Assembly (NCBI GenBank): GCA_017439305.1
Contig: JAFSJK010000069.1
Coordinates: 19,582 to 83,581, forward strand
DNA length: 64,000 nt
Source of the DNA: Bacteroidales bacterium
GTDB taxonomy: Bacteria; Bacteroidota; Bacteroidia; Bacteroidales; UBA932
Direction: 5' to 3'
The number at the start of each line of letters is the position of its first letter. The first letter of the stretch is position 1. Below are positions 13,156 through 21,961 of this stretch, piece by piece. A program made the translations under genes and the position numbers. Under the pieces are notes generated by a model. It was not told the DNA's origin, did not search any database, and saw only the letters and a program-made list of their open reading frames with translations.

Positions 13156-14898
13156 ATGAAAACAACAGGTATTGTTACGGGTATCGTCTCGAACCTTGTG
13201 ACCGTACTGGTGGACGGACCGGTGGCGGAGAATGAGATCTGCTATATCGACCTGGCCGGCGTCAAGATGATGGCCGAGGTCATCAAGGTCAACGGGAAGT
13301 CCGCCTCCGTGCAGGTGTTCGAAAGCACCCGCGGCCTCCGGAACGGCGACAAGGTCGAATTCGAAGGCCGGATGCTGGAAATCACCCTCGGACCGGGCCT
13401 GCTCTCCAGCGTCTATGACGGTCTGCAGAACGACCTTACCACCATGGAAGACGTCTTCCTCAAGCGCGGCGAATATACCGACCCGCTGGACCGGATCAAG
13501 CTCTGGGATTTCACCCCCATCGCCCAGCCCGGCGACAGGGTGGTCGCCGCTGACTGGCTGGGTGAGGTCAAGGAAGGCTGGCTGCCCCACAAGATCATGG
13601 TCCCGTTCTCCTTCCAGGGTGATTTCACGGTCAAGTCCATCGTCCCGGCCGGTTCGTACAATGTGGACACCATCATCGCGGTCCTGACCAACGCCGACGG
13701 CGAGGACGTTCCCGTGACGATGACGCAGAAATGGCCGGTCAAGGTGGCCGTCAAGGGATATAAGGAAAAGCCCCGTCCCAACAAGATCATGGAAACGGGC
13801 GTGCGCGTCATCGACACCCTGAATCCCATCGCGGAAGGCGGCACCGGCTTCATCCCGGGCCCTTTCGGCTGCGGCAAGACCGTCCTCCAGCACGCCATCG
13901 CCAAGCAGGGCGACGCCGACGTGATCGTGATGGCGGCCTGCGGCGAGCGTGCCAACGAGGTCGTGGAAATCTTCACGGAATTCCCGGAACTCATCGACCC
14001 GCACACCGGCCGGCACCTGATGGAGCGTACCACCATCATCTGCAATACTTCCAACATGCCCGTCGCCGCCCGTGAGGCGTCCGTCTATACCGCGATGACC
14101 ATCTGCGAATACTACCGGGCGATGGGCCTCAAGTGCCTCCTCCTCGCCGACTCCACCTCCCGCTGGGCGCAGGCCCTCCGTGAGATGTCCAACCGTATGG
14201 AGGAACTTCCGGGCGCCGACGCGTTCCCGGTGGACCTTTCCGCCATCATCTCCAACTTCTACTCCCGCGCGGGAATGGTCGTGCTGAACAACGGGGAAAC
14301 CGGCGCCGTCACCTTCATCGGCACCGTGTCTCCGGCCGGCGGTAACCTGAAGGAACCCGTGACCGAATCCACCAAGAAAGCCGCCCGCTGCTTCTACGCC
14401 CTGGAACAGAACCGGGCCGACCAGAAGCGCTACCCGGCCGTCTCCCCGCTGGATTCCTACTCCAAGTACCTGGATTATCCCGAGATCGAGGAATTCCTGG
14501 ACAAGACCGTCGAACCCGGCTGGGTGGACAAGGTCCGCGTCGCGAAGAACCTGATCCGCCGCGGCAAGGAAGCCAGCGAGCAGATCAACATCCTCGGCGA
14601 CGACGGCGTCCCGATGAGCTATCACGTGAATTTCTGGAAGTCCGAACTGGTGGACTTCATCATCCTGCAGCAGGACGGCTTCGACCCGGTGGACTCCCTG
14701 TGTCCGCTGGAGCGCCAGCGCTACATGCTGGACCTCGTCCTGGACCTGTGCGACCGTGACTACGAGTTCGAGGATTTCGAGAAATGCCGCGCTTTCTTCA
14801 AGGACCTCATCAACGTGCTCAAGCAGATGAACTACTCCGAGTTCAAGAGCGAGAACTTCTTCAACTATCAGGAAACCGTCAACAAAATGATCGCATAG
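13156..14898 (+). CDS. atpA: V-type ATPase catalytic subunit A
   Basis: The 580-residue catalytic subunit binds and hydrolyses (or makes) ATP on the cytoplasmic V1 head. The P-loop is GPFGCGKT (235-242), with Cys where many homologues have Ser. The bulge ('non-homologous') region characteristic of A subunits lies at about 110-200. Further motifs include ACGERANEVVEI and LADSTSRWAQALREMSNRM. Length fits the family (about 580-590). It is third in the operon, 22 nt after DUF2764 and 4 nt before subunit B. Confidence 0.96.
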   Translation: MKTTGIVTGIVSNLVTVLVDGPVAENEICYIDLAGVKMMAEVIKVNGKSASVQVFESTRGLRNGDKVEFEGRMLEITLGPGLLSSVYDGLQNDLTTMEDVFLKRGEYTDPLDRIKLWDFTPIAQPGDRVVAADWLGEVKEGWLPHKIMVPFSFQGDFTVKSIVPAGSYNVDTIIAVLTNADGEDVPVTMTQKWPVKVAVKGYKEKPRPNKIMETGVRVIDTLNPIAEGGTGFIPGPFGCGKTVLQHAIAKQGDADVIVMAACGERANEVVEIFTEFPELIDPHTGRHLMERTTIICNTSNMPVAAREASVYTAMTICEYYRAMGLKCLLLADSTSRWAQALREMSNRMEELPGADAFPVDLSAIISNFYSRAGMVVLNNGETGAVTFIGTVSPAGGNLKEPVTESTKKAARCFYALEQNRADQKRYPAVSPLDSYSKYLDYPEIEEFLDKTVEPGWVDKVRVAKNLIRRGKEASEQINILGDDGVPMSYHVNFWKSELVDFIILQQDGFDPVDSLCPLERQRYMLDLVLDLCDRDYEFEDFEKCRAFFKDLINVLKQMNYSEFKSENFFNYQETVNKMIA

Positions 14899-14902
14899 CC
14901 CT

Positions 14903-16216
14903 ATGAAAGCATACCAAAGAGTCTATACCCAGCTGGAAGGCATCACCAAGGCGACGGTCTCGCTCCGGGCCAAAGGCGTCTCCAACGACGAACTGGCCGT
15001 GGTGGCCGGCAAACTCGCCCAGGTCGTGCGGACCAAGGGCGACCTCGTGACCCTCCAGATCTTCTCCGGCACCGAAGGCATCCCGACCAACGCCGAAGTT
15101 ACCTTCCTCGGCGAACCGCCCGTGCTCAAGGTCTCCGACCAGCTTGCCGGCCGCTTCTTCGACGCCTACGGCCATCCGATCGACGGCGGTCCCGAAATCG
15201 AAGGCGAGGAGCGCCAGATCGGCGGTCCCTCCGTAAACCCTTACAAGCGCCGCCAGCCCTCGCAGCTCATCCCGACCGGCATCGCCGGCATCGACCTCAA
15301 CAACACCCTCGTGTCCGGCCAGAAGATCCCCTTCTTCGCCGACCCGGACCAGCCTTATAACCAGGTGATGGCCGACGTGGCCCTCCGGGCCGACGTGGAC
15401 AAGATCATCCTCGGCGGCATGGGCCTTTCCAACGACGACTACCTGTTCTTCAGGCACTCCTTCGAGGCCGCAGGTGCCCTGGACAAGATCATCTGCTTCA
15501 TCAACACGACCGAGAATCCCCCGGTGGAGCGCCTCCTGGTGCCGGACATGGCCCTGACTGCCGCCGAGTATTTCGCCGTGGACAAGAATGAGAAGGTCCT
15601 CGTCCTCCTGACCGACATGACCCTGTATGCGGATGCCCTCTCCATCGTCTCCAACCGTATGGACCAGATCCCGTCCAAGGACTCCATGCCGGGCTCCCTG
15701 TACTCCGACCTCGCCAAGATTTACGAGAAGGCCGTGCAGCTCCCGACCGAAGGCTCCATCACCATCATCGCGGTGACCACCCTGAACGACGGTGACATCA
15801 CGCACGCCATTCCGGACAACACCGGTTACATCACCGAGGGCCAGCTCTTCCTCCGCGCCGACACCGACACCGGCAAGGTCATCATCGACCCGTTCCGGTC
15901 CCTCAGCCGTCTGAAACAGCTTGTCCAGAACAAGAAGACCCGCGAGGACCACTCCCAGGTCATGAACGCCTCCGTGCGTCTGTACGCCGACGCGCAGAAC
16001 GCGAAGACCAAACTGGAGAACGGCTTCGACCTGTCCGACTATGACGTCCGCTGCCTCGCCTACGCGAAGGACTATGCCCGCGAACTCCTCGCCATCGACG
16101 TGAACATCACCATCACCGAGATGCTGGACACCGCCTGGAAACTCTTTGCAAAATACTTCTCGCCGGCTGAGACCGGCATCAAGCAAGCCCTCGTGGACAA
16201 ATACTGGAAGGCTTAA
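14903..16216 (+). CDS. atpB: V-type ATPase regulatory subunit B
   Basis: The 437-residue non-catalytic subunit B alternates with A in the V1 hexamer. It has no Walker A lysine motif; the corresponding region reads GQKIPFFADPDQPYN. It keeps the B-subunit signatures SNRMDQIPSKDSMPGSLYSDLAKIYEKA (shown here split: SNRMDQIPSKDSMPG, then SLYSDLAKIYEKA), the IAVTTLNDGDITHAIPDNTG region, and the early segment GRFFDAYGHPIDGGPEI. Only 2 nt separate it from subunit D. Confidence 0.96.
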   Translation: MKAYQRVYTQLEGITKATVSLRAKGVSNDELAVVAGKLAQVVRTKGDLVTLQIFSGTEGIPTNAEVTFLGEPPVLKVSDQLAGRFFDAYGHPIDGGPEIEGEERQIGGPSVNPYKRRQPSQLIPTGIAGIDLNNTLVSGQKIPFFADPDQPYNQVMADVALRADVDKIILGGMGLSNDDYLFFRHSFEAAGALDKIICFINTTENPPVERLLVPDMALTAAEYFAVDKNEKVLVLLTDMTLYADALSIVSNRMDQIPSKDSMPGSLYSDLAKIYEKAVQLPTEGSITIIAVTTLNDGDITHAIPDNTGYITEGQLFLRADTDTGKVIIDPFRSLSRLKQLVQNKKTREDHSQVMNASVRLYADAQNAKTKLENGFDLSDYDVRCLAYAKDYARELLAIDVNITITEMLDTAWKLFAKYFSPAETGIKQALVDKYWKA

Positions 16217-16218
16217 CC

Positions 16219-16830
16219 ATGGCTATCAAGTTTCAATACAATAAAACATCGCTGAACGAGCTGGGCAAGCAGCTCAAGGTCCGGCAGAAAGCGCTCCCCA
16301 CGCTGCAGAACAAGGAGAGCGCCCTGCGCCTTGAGGTGCGGAAAGCCAAGAACGAGAGCGACCGTCTTATTGCCGACCTGGAAGCCGCCCTCGGGAGATA
16401 CGACTATCTCGCCGCCCTCTGGAACGAATTCGACCCGGGCCTGGTGACCATCACCGACGTGGACCTGCACACGGTGAAGGTCGCCGGCGTGAAGACCCCC
16501 GGGCTGGGCGAGATCCACTACGAGATCCGCCCGTTCAACGCCTTCGTCAAACCCGCTTGGTACGCCGACGGCGTGGCCATCCTCAAGGAACTCTCCCGGC
16601 TCGGCATCGAATCGGAAGTGTACAATGAGAAGGCCCGCATCCTGGACTACCAGCGGAAGAAGACCACCCAGAAGGTGAACCTGTACGAGAAAGTCCAGAT
16701 CCCGGGCTACCAGGAGGCCATCCGCAAGATCAAGCGGTACATGGAAGACGAGGAAAACCTCTCCAAGGCATCCCAGAAAATCGTCAAGCAGCGCCACGCG
16801 GCAGAGGAGGAGGAGGCCTCGGAGGTATGA
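16219..16830 (+). CDS. atpD: V-type ATPase subunit D (central stalk)
   Basis: A 203-residue central rotor-shaft protein. The N-terminus (FQYNKTSLNELGKQLKVRQ and on to about residue 65) and the C-terminal about 60 residues form long helices expected to coil together inside the A3B3 head. Between them is a short globular region (about 75-135). The family hallmark of N-terminal K/R-rich and C-terminal helices (KIKRYMEDEENLSKAS) is visible. It overlaps subunit I by 4 nt (ATGA), so the two are translationally coupled. The usual partner subunit F is not in the operon. Confidence 0.9.
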   Translation: MAIKFQYNKTSLNELGKQLKVRQKALPTLQNKESALRLEVRKAKNESDRLIADLEAALGRYDYLAALWNEFDPGLVTITDVDLHTVKVAGVKTPGLGEIHYEIRPFNAFVKPAWYADGVAILKELSRLGIESEVYNEKARILDYQRKKTTQKVNLYEKVQIPGYQEAIRKIKRYMEDEENLSKASQKIVKQRHAAEEEEASEV

Positions 16831-18605
16831 TTTCCCCGATGACCAAATATTCCTTCATCCTGCTCAACGGCGAACAGGAAGGCCTGCTGGAAAAACTCCA
16901 GGAAATCGGCCTGGTGGACATCACCCGCAGCGTAAAGCCCATCGACGGTCCGTCCGGCGAGTTGCTTCGCGCCGTGGAGCACCGCAAGGATCTCATCCAG
17001 GCGCTCGGCAAGGTCGACTTCCCGGAAGGTCTCGAAGCCGCCCCTGTCGAGGGCGACCTGACCTACGCCACCGCTGCTGCGCTGGACAACCTGAACACGC
17101 TCACAGAGCGGCTGGATGCCACCGCCAAGGAGGCCGCTGCCGCCGAGCCTTGGGGATCTTTCGATCCTGAGACCCTGAAAAAGCTGTCCGATGCGGGCGT
17201 ACCCATCCAGTTCCACGTAACTCCGCTCAAGTCCTTCAATCCCGAGTGGCCCCGCGAATACGCCATCACGGTCGTAAAAGAGGCCGACGGCAAGGTCTGG
17301 TATACGGTTGCCGGGCCCGACGGCCTGCCCGACCGCGTCCATGCCCCTAAACGGAACGCCGAAGCCATCCAGGAAGAAATCCGGGAAATACAGGCCGAAA
17401 TCGACGGCGAAAAGGCCATCCTGCTCTCCGCCAAGGAGCGTCAGGGTGAATTCGAGGCTGAAAGCCGCGACAAGCTTGCCCGGCTGGACCTCTACCTCGC
17501 CAAGCAGGCTGCCGTCCCGGCAGCGGAAAACACCCTCGTCACCCTTGTGGGCTACGCCCCCTCGGAGAATGAGGAGGCCGTCACCGCCGCCATCGAGGAA
17601 ACCGGTGTCTTCTATCTCAAGGACGCCGCAGCCGTGGATGACAATCCGCCTATCAGCTTCCGCAACAACAAGTTCGTGAAGATGTTCGAGGTCCTCACCG
17701 ACATGTACGGCCGACCGGCCTACGACGGTTTCGACCCGACCCCCTTCATCGCCGTGTTCTTCCTGCTGTTCTTTGCCTTCTGCATGGGCGATGCCGGCTA
17801 TGGGCTCCTGCTCATCATCATCGGCTTCCTGCTCAAGAAGGTGGACAGTTTCAAATCCTTCGCACCGCTTGTCGTCACCCTGGGCATAGGCACGACCGTC
17901 ATCGGCTTCCTGTTCCATACGTTCTTCTCGATGGACATCGCTCAGTGGAGCATATTCAAAGGCTTCCCGTTCCTGCCGGCCAAAATCGCCGGCTACGACG
18001 GGACGATGGTCCTCGCCCTCATCATCGGTGTCATCCATCTGTGCCTTGCAATGATCGTAAAAACCTATAACACGACGAAAGTCAAGGGCTTCGCGAATTC
18101 ACTCGGCACCTGGGGCTGGACCCTCCTCATCGTGGGCGGAACGGCTGTCGCCTTCCTTGCGATCATCGGCGTGCTGGACAAGCCGGCCACCAAATGGATC
18201 GCCATCGCGCTGGGTATCGTGTCGGCCGTCGGCATCTTCCTGCTGAACGACCTGCACCGCAATCCGCTCATCAACATCGGCTCCGGCCTGTGGGAAAGCT
18301 ACAATACGGTCACCGGCCTGCTGGGCGACGTGCTCAGCTACCTTCGCCTGTACGCCCTCGGACTCGCCGGCGCGATGCTGGGAAAGGCCTTCAACGACAT
18401 CGGCATGATGATCCTTGGTGACGGAAAGTCCATTCCCCTGTGGATCCCGTTCATCCTCATCATCCTCATCGGACATGCACTCAATATCGCGATGTGCGCC
18501 CTCGGCGCCTTCGTGCACCCGTTGCGACTGAATTTCCTGGAGTTCTTCAAGAATTCCGGATACGAGGCCGCCGGCCGGAACTATAACCCGTTAAAGAAAC
18601 AATAA
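16827..18605 (+). CDS. atpI: V-type ATPase membrane subunit I (a-subunit)
   Basis: The 592-residue subunit holds the ion half-channels next to the rotor ring. The N-terminal half (about 1-290) is soluble and helical and anchors the peripheral stalk. The C-terminal half (about 300-592) has seven or eight hydrophobic segments, including FIAVFFLLFFAFCMGDAGYG and the LLGDVLSYLRLYALGLAGAM helix with the essential Arg of the family (YLRLYALGLAG). Start at ATG 16827 overlaps subunit D; an ATG four codons later (MTKYSFILLNG) is also possible. Length is near that of other bacterial subunits I (about 600-660). Confidence 0.93.
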   Translation: MISPMTKYSFILLNGEQEGLLEKLQEIGLVDITRSVKPIDGPSGELLRAVEHRKDLIQALGKVDFPEGLEAAPVEGDLTYATAAALDNLNTLTERLDATAKEAAAAEPWGSFDPETLKKLSDAGVPIQFHVTPLKSFNPEWPREYAITVVKEADGKVWYTVAGPDGLPDRVHAPKRNAEAIQEEIREIQAEIDGEKAILLSAKERQGEFEAESRDKLARLDLYLAKQAAVPAAENTLVTLVGYAPSENEEAVTAAIEETGVFYLKDAAAVDDNPPISFRNNKFVKMFEVLTDMYGRPAYDGFDPTPFIAVFFLLFFAFCMGDAGYGLLLIIIGFLLKKVDSFKSFAPLVVTLGIGTTVIGFLFHTFFSMDIAQWSIFKGFPFLPAKIAGYDGTMVLALIIGVIHLCLAMIVKTYNTTKVKGFANSLGTWGWTLLIVGGTAVAFLAIIGVLDKPATKWIAIALGIVSAVGIFLLNDLHRNPLINIGSGLWESYNTVTGLLGDVLSYLRLYALGLAGAMLGKAFNDIGMMILGDGKSIPLWIPFILIILIGHALNIAMCALGAFVHPLRLNFLEFFKNSGYEAAGRNYNPLKKQ

Positions 18606-19037
<432 letters not shown>

Positions 19038-19055
19038 ATCCCAGCCCGACCCTTT

Positions 19056-19087
19056 CAAGCCGGTCCACATGGGCTGGCTTGTTTTTT
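19056..19087 (+). terminator. terminator of the V-type ATPase operon
   Basis: CAAGCC / GGCTTG outer stem (19056-19061 and 19076-19081) with a further inner CC/GG pairing, followed by TTTTTT. Confidence 0.75.
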
Positions 19088-19115
19088 GTATTCCGTGGAG
19101 GAAAAAGAATCTGCC

Positions 19116-19790
19116 ATGAAAAGATTGCTGATCACCCTCGTCGCACTGGCCCTCGGGATGACGGCCTTTGCCCAGTACGGCCCCGGACATTACGGCAGGC
19201 CCGGCTACGGATACGGCCCCGGTTACGGGTCCGGTCACCGCCCCGGTCCCGGCTTTGGCTATATGCAGGACGGGGTCTTTGAATTCGGCATCACTCTCAA
19301 CCATTTCACCACCGCAATCAAGAACGGTTCCAAGGCGTACCGTCCGGACCGGGTGGGATTCTTCGGGGAATACCGCGTGGACATCAGCCCGATGGTGGAT
19401 ATGGGTCTGCAGTTGTCGACCACTTTCGGAAAGGGCTCTCTCACCTATGATCCGGTCAACCCGTATGGCGACGACATGTGGTACTGGCAGGGTGCTCCCC
19501 TCATCGTGACCGACGTCAACCTGCTGCCCTACAGCGGTTTCAACCCGTACGTAGGCATCGGAGTCGGAGCGGGGTTCGGCTATGAGAAGAACACCGTTGC
19601 GAACCGGTCCGGCTGGATCCAGGCCCTGGTCATCAGCCCCCGCGCCGGCGTGGAACTGTTCGAATGCCTCAGGATGAGCGTCCAGTACCAGTGGTACTTG
19701 AACAGCGCATACACGTTCTCCCACGTATCCTTCGGTCTCAGTTGGGCATTCCATACGATGGGAGGCGGCCGAAGGCCGATGCACAGATAA
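19116..19790 (+). CDS. secreted outer-membrane beta-barrel-like protein with Gly/Tyr/Pro-rich N-terminus
   Basis: A 224-residue protein of unknown function with a cleavable signal peptide (MKRLLITLVALALGMTAFAQ). Residues about 21-50 are a low-complexity run rich in G, Y and P (GPGYGYG-type units). The remainder alternates hydrophobic and polar residues in amphipathic strands (DISPMVDMGLQLSTTFG; PYVGIGVGAGFGYEKN; FGLSWAFHTMGGG), as in small 8-stranded outer-membrane proteins. I start at ATG 19116, which gives a clean signal peptide and has GGAGGAAAAAG upstream. It is followed 1 nt later by an AlkZ-related gene, though no functional link is evident. Confidence 0.6.
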   Translation: MKRLLITLVALALGMTAFAQYGPGHYGRPGYGYGPGYGSGHRPGPGFGYMQDGVFEFGITLNHFTTAIKNGSKAYRPDRVGFFGEYRVDISPMVDMGLQLSTTFGKGSLTYDPVNPYGDDMWYWQGAPLIVTDVNLLPYSGFNPYVGIGVGAGFGYEKNTVANRSGWIQALVISPRAGVELFECLRMSVQYQWYLNSAYTFSHVSFGLSWAFHTMGGGRRPMHR

Positions 19791-19791
19791 G

Positions 19792-20514
19792 ATGTCTTTC
19801 GACCGCAAAAAGGAATCAGGCCTGCCCTCGTCCGTTGTATCAGCGGAGACGATGCTCGGCGTCATCGAGACGCTGGGCATCGTCCCGTTTTTCGAAAACC
19901 CCATTCCACGCTATTCCATTGAGGAAATGACCGCCCGGGAGAACTGGTTCGACGGGCAGGAGAACCTGAGCCTGACCCCTTGGGACTGGAAGATTCCCGT
20001 CATCCAGAGCGGCGACATCGCCTACGGAAAGTTCCTTTGGGGTGGCAAGGCAGCCTTCGCAACGGTGGAATGGTACGCAGAGCTGATGAACTGGCGACGG
20101 AGTCTGCCGAAATATCAGCCACTGCCGGAACAGCAGCAGATACTGGACTATCTGGAAGAACACGGTGCCATCGGCATCAAGGAAATCCGCGGTCTCCTGG
20201 GCGTGAAAAAAAGTGCAGCCGATGCGCTTATCACGCGCCTGCAGATGCAGTGCCGCGTGGTCACCGGCGACATCACCCGCGTCTACCGCGGCCCTGACCT
20301 CCACTACAACGGCTGGCAAGTTTCTTCCTTCTGCACGCCGGAATCCCTGTTCTGCACGGAAGCCCTCCCCGGCCCCGGCGGCTTCCCTTTCGGCGAAGCC
20401 CGGACCCTGGAGGTGGACCACTCCCCTGCCGAATCGCTGGACCGGCTGGTCACCCATATCCGGGAACTGGTCCCGGACACGGCCGACAGACTGATCCTGA
20501 AAATGCTGCAATAA
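19792..20514 (+). CDS. AlkZ-related winged-helix protein
   Basis: A 240-residue cytoplasmic protein. It looks like the short 'AlkZ-related' proteins of gut Bacteroidetes and Firmicutes, distant relatives of the HTH_42/YcaQ-AlkZ DNA glycosylases. Conserved-looking parts are GIVPFFENPIPRYSIEEMTA near the N-terminus, the PWDWKIPVIQSGDIAYGKF segment (about 62-80), and a predicted winged helix at about 115-160 (ILDYLEEHGAIGIKEIRGLL). The catalytic QxQ motif of true AlkZ glycosylases is not obvious, so DNA repair activity is uncertain. Convergent to rpmE. Confidence 0.5.
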   Translation: MSFDRKKESGLPSSVVSAETMLGVIETLGIVPFFENPIPRYSIEEMTARENWFDGQENLSLTPWDWKIPVIQSGDIAYGKFLWGGKAAFATVEWYAELMNWRRSLPKYQPLPEQQQILDYLEEHGAIGIKEIRGLLGVKKSAADALITRLQMQCRVVTGDITRVYRGPDLHYNGWQVSSFCTPESLFCTEALPGPGGFPFGEARTLEVDHSPAESLDRLVTHIRELVPDTADRLILKMLQ

Positions 20515-20517
20515 AAT

Positions 20518-20551
20518 GAAGAAGTCCCGCTATCTCGAACGGGACTTCTTG
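20518..20551. terminator. hairpin between convergent genes (AlkZ-related and rpmE)
   Basis: AAGAAGTCCCG pairs with CGGGACTTCTT around a 9-nt loop. No long T-run follows on either strand, so it is a weak but plausible bidirectional terminator. Confidence 0.55.
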
Positions 20552-20573
20552 TAACCTATTTGAACAGAAGAAC

Positions 20574-20825
20574 TTATTTCTTCCGGTTCTTGTATCTCTG
20601 GTAGAACATATCGACGCGACCGGCGGTGTCCACGAGCTTCACCTTGCCCGTATAGAACGGGTGGGAAGTGTTGGAAATCTCCAGCTTCACCAGCGGATAC
20701 TCGACGCCTTCGACCTCGATGGTCTCCTTGGAAGGGGCGCAGGAACGCGTGACGAAGATGGTGTCATTCGACATATCCTTGAAAGCTACAAGACGGTAGG
20801 TTTCGGGATGGATTCCTTTCTTCAT
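20574..20825 (-). CDS. rpmE2: 50S ribosomal protein L31, type B (zinc-independent)
   Basis: The 83-residue sequence begins MKKGIHPETYRLVAFKDMSN and contains ISNTSHPFYTGKVKLVDTAGRVDMFYQRY, both split hallmarks of L31. The CxxC zinc ligands of type A are absent (a single Cys at SCAPS), which makes it type B. It is a component of the large ribosomal subunit at the subunit interface. A good promoter lies 37 nt upstream. Confidence 0.95.
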   Translation of the reverse strand: MKKGIHPETYRLVAFKDMSNDTIFVTRSCAPSKETIEVEGVEYPLVKLEISNTSHPFYTGKVKLVDTAGRVDMFYQRYKNRKK

Positions 20826-20861
20826 TTTACGTAAAAACTAATTGTTAACAATTTTGGACCG

Positions 20862-20893
20862 CAAAGATAGGAATCTTTTCCGGTAATTCCAAA
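20862..20893 (-). promoter_or_regulatory. promoter of rpmE2
   Basis: Read on the minus strand: TTTG (20893-20890), 20 nt, TATCTTTG (20869-20862). Full match to the Bacteroidetes consensus, leader about 30 nt. Confidence 0.75.
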
Positions 20894-21961
20894 TTATTTC
20901 ATCCGATACGGCTGATCGTCGTACAGGAGATAGCGTTTGGCCTTGCGGATCCATTTCTGTTCCTCCAGTTTGATGTGCTCGCGGGCGACGTCGAAGGGAA
21001 TGGAACCCCTGAGGTACTCCTCCAGCACCGGGTCGGCCAGCTTGGTCCAGAAGGCGTCCTCGAGCTCAAAGGCGGAGTAATGCTCAGTGAACCAGCGCAT
21101 CAAGCGCAAGGTGTGCATCAGGCTGTGGTAGTCCTCCCCCGGAGAAAGCATGATCTGGAAACCATAGCAGCGCTCTCCGGCATACTTGCCGGCAGCCGGG
21201 GTGAAGGAGCAGGGACGCATCAGGGCACCTTCCACGACGGGAAGGTCCACGGGAAGTCCCGGACGCACGAAAGGCGCACCGATGTACTCATAAGGCCGGG
21301 CCGTGCCGATACCGGGGGTAACCGACGTATTGTTCCACAGTCCTCCCCCGCTGTACAGATACGAACTGAACAGTCCGGGAATGTCGGAAGCGGGCGCGAT
21401 GGTCCAGGGCAGCAGTTGGCGGTTGGAGTCCGTAGCCCGGGCGGAAATGATGTGGATCGGGAATTTCGCCCCAATCTCGCTGGCGTACAGATTCACCAGC
21501 TCGCCCAGCGTAAGTCCGTGTCGATGAGCGACTTTCGGAACGAACATCTCCCCTACCACGGCCGGAATCGTCCCTTCGACCACGCGACCGGAGGGATTGA
21601 TATGGTCCACGACATACAGCGACGGAGCCTCCTCCCCGAGCAGGAGGAGCATCTCCATCAGCCGCATCACATCCTTCGTATAGTTGAAATAGCGGACACC
21701 CACGTCCTGGATCTCGACAACGACCGCATTCAGCCCGGACAAGCGTTCCAGGTCGAAGTCGATATGGTTCGTGCCCGGGGTCAGTTCGGCGTCGCGGGGG
21801 GTGAAGACCACCTCCAGGTTGCCCCGGCTGCGAAAGATGTCATACATCCACCGCGTCCGGGCCGTATCCCAGCAGTTCTGGGTGCAGAAACAACCGACCT
21901 TGCCTTCGCGGAGGGCCTTGTCCAGCTGGTCTTCCAGCGGGGTCGTGCGGAAAGAGAACAT
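20894..21961 (-). CDS. DUF1343 / NamZ-like exo-beta-N-acetylmuramidase family protein
   Basis: This 355-residue protein belongs to the DUF1343 family, whose founding member NamZ removes N-acetylmuramic acid from the non-reducing end of peptidoglycan fragments. Diagnostic parts are VVVEIQDVGVRYFNYTKDV, VVDHINPSGRVVEG and HRHGLTLGELVNLY. The usual PEHG motif is replaced by TPRDAEL, so activity may differ. There is no signal peptide when starting at ATG 21961, suggesting a cytoplasmic protein; the open frame continues upstream inside glmM but is not needed. Start and glmM stop overlap by 1 nt (TGATG), so the two are coupled. This places a MurNAc-related protein beside amino-sugar synthesis. Confidence 0.8.
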   Translation of the reverse strand: MFSFRTTPLEDQLDKALREGKVGCFCTQNCWDTARTRWMYDIFRSRGNLEVVFTPRDAELTPGTNHIDFDLERLSGLNAVVVEIQDVGVRYFNYTKDVMRLMEMLLLLGEEAPSLYVVDHINPSGRVVEGTIPAVVGEMFVPKVAHRHGLTLGELVNLYASEIGAKFPIHIISARATDSNRQLLPWTIAPASDIPGLFSSYLYSGGGLWNNTSVTPGIGTARPYEYIGAPFVRPGLPVDLPVVEGALMRPCSFTPAAGKYAGERCYGFQIMLSPGEDYHSLMHTLRLMRWFTEHYSAFELEDAFWTKLADPVLEEYLRGSIPFDVAREHIKLEEQKWIRKAKRYLLYDDQPYRMK

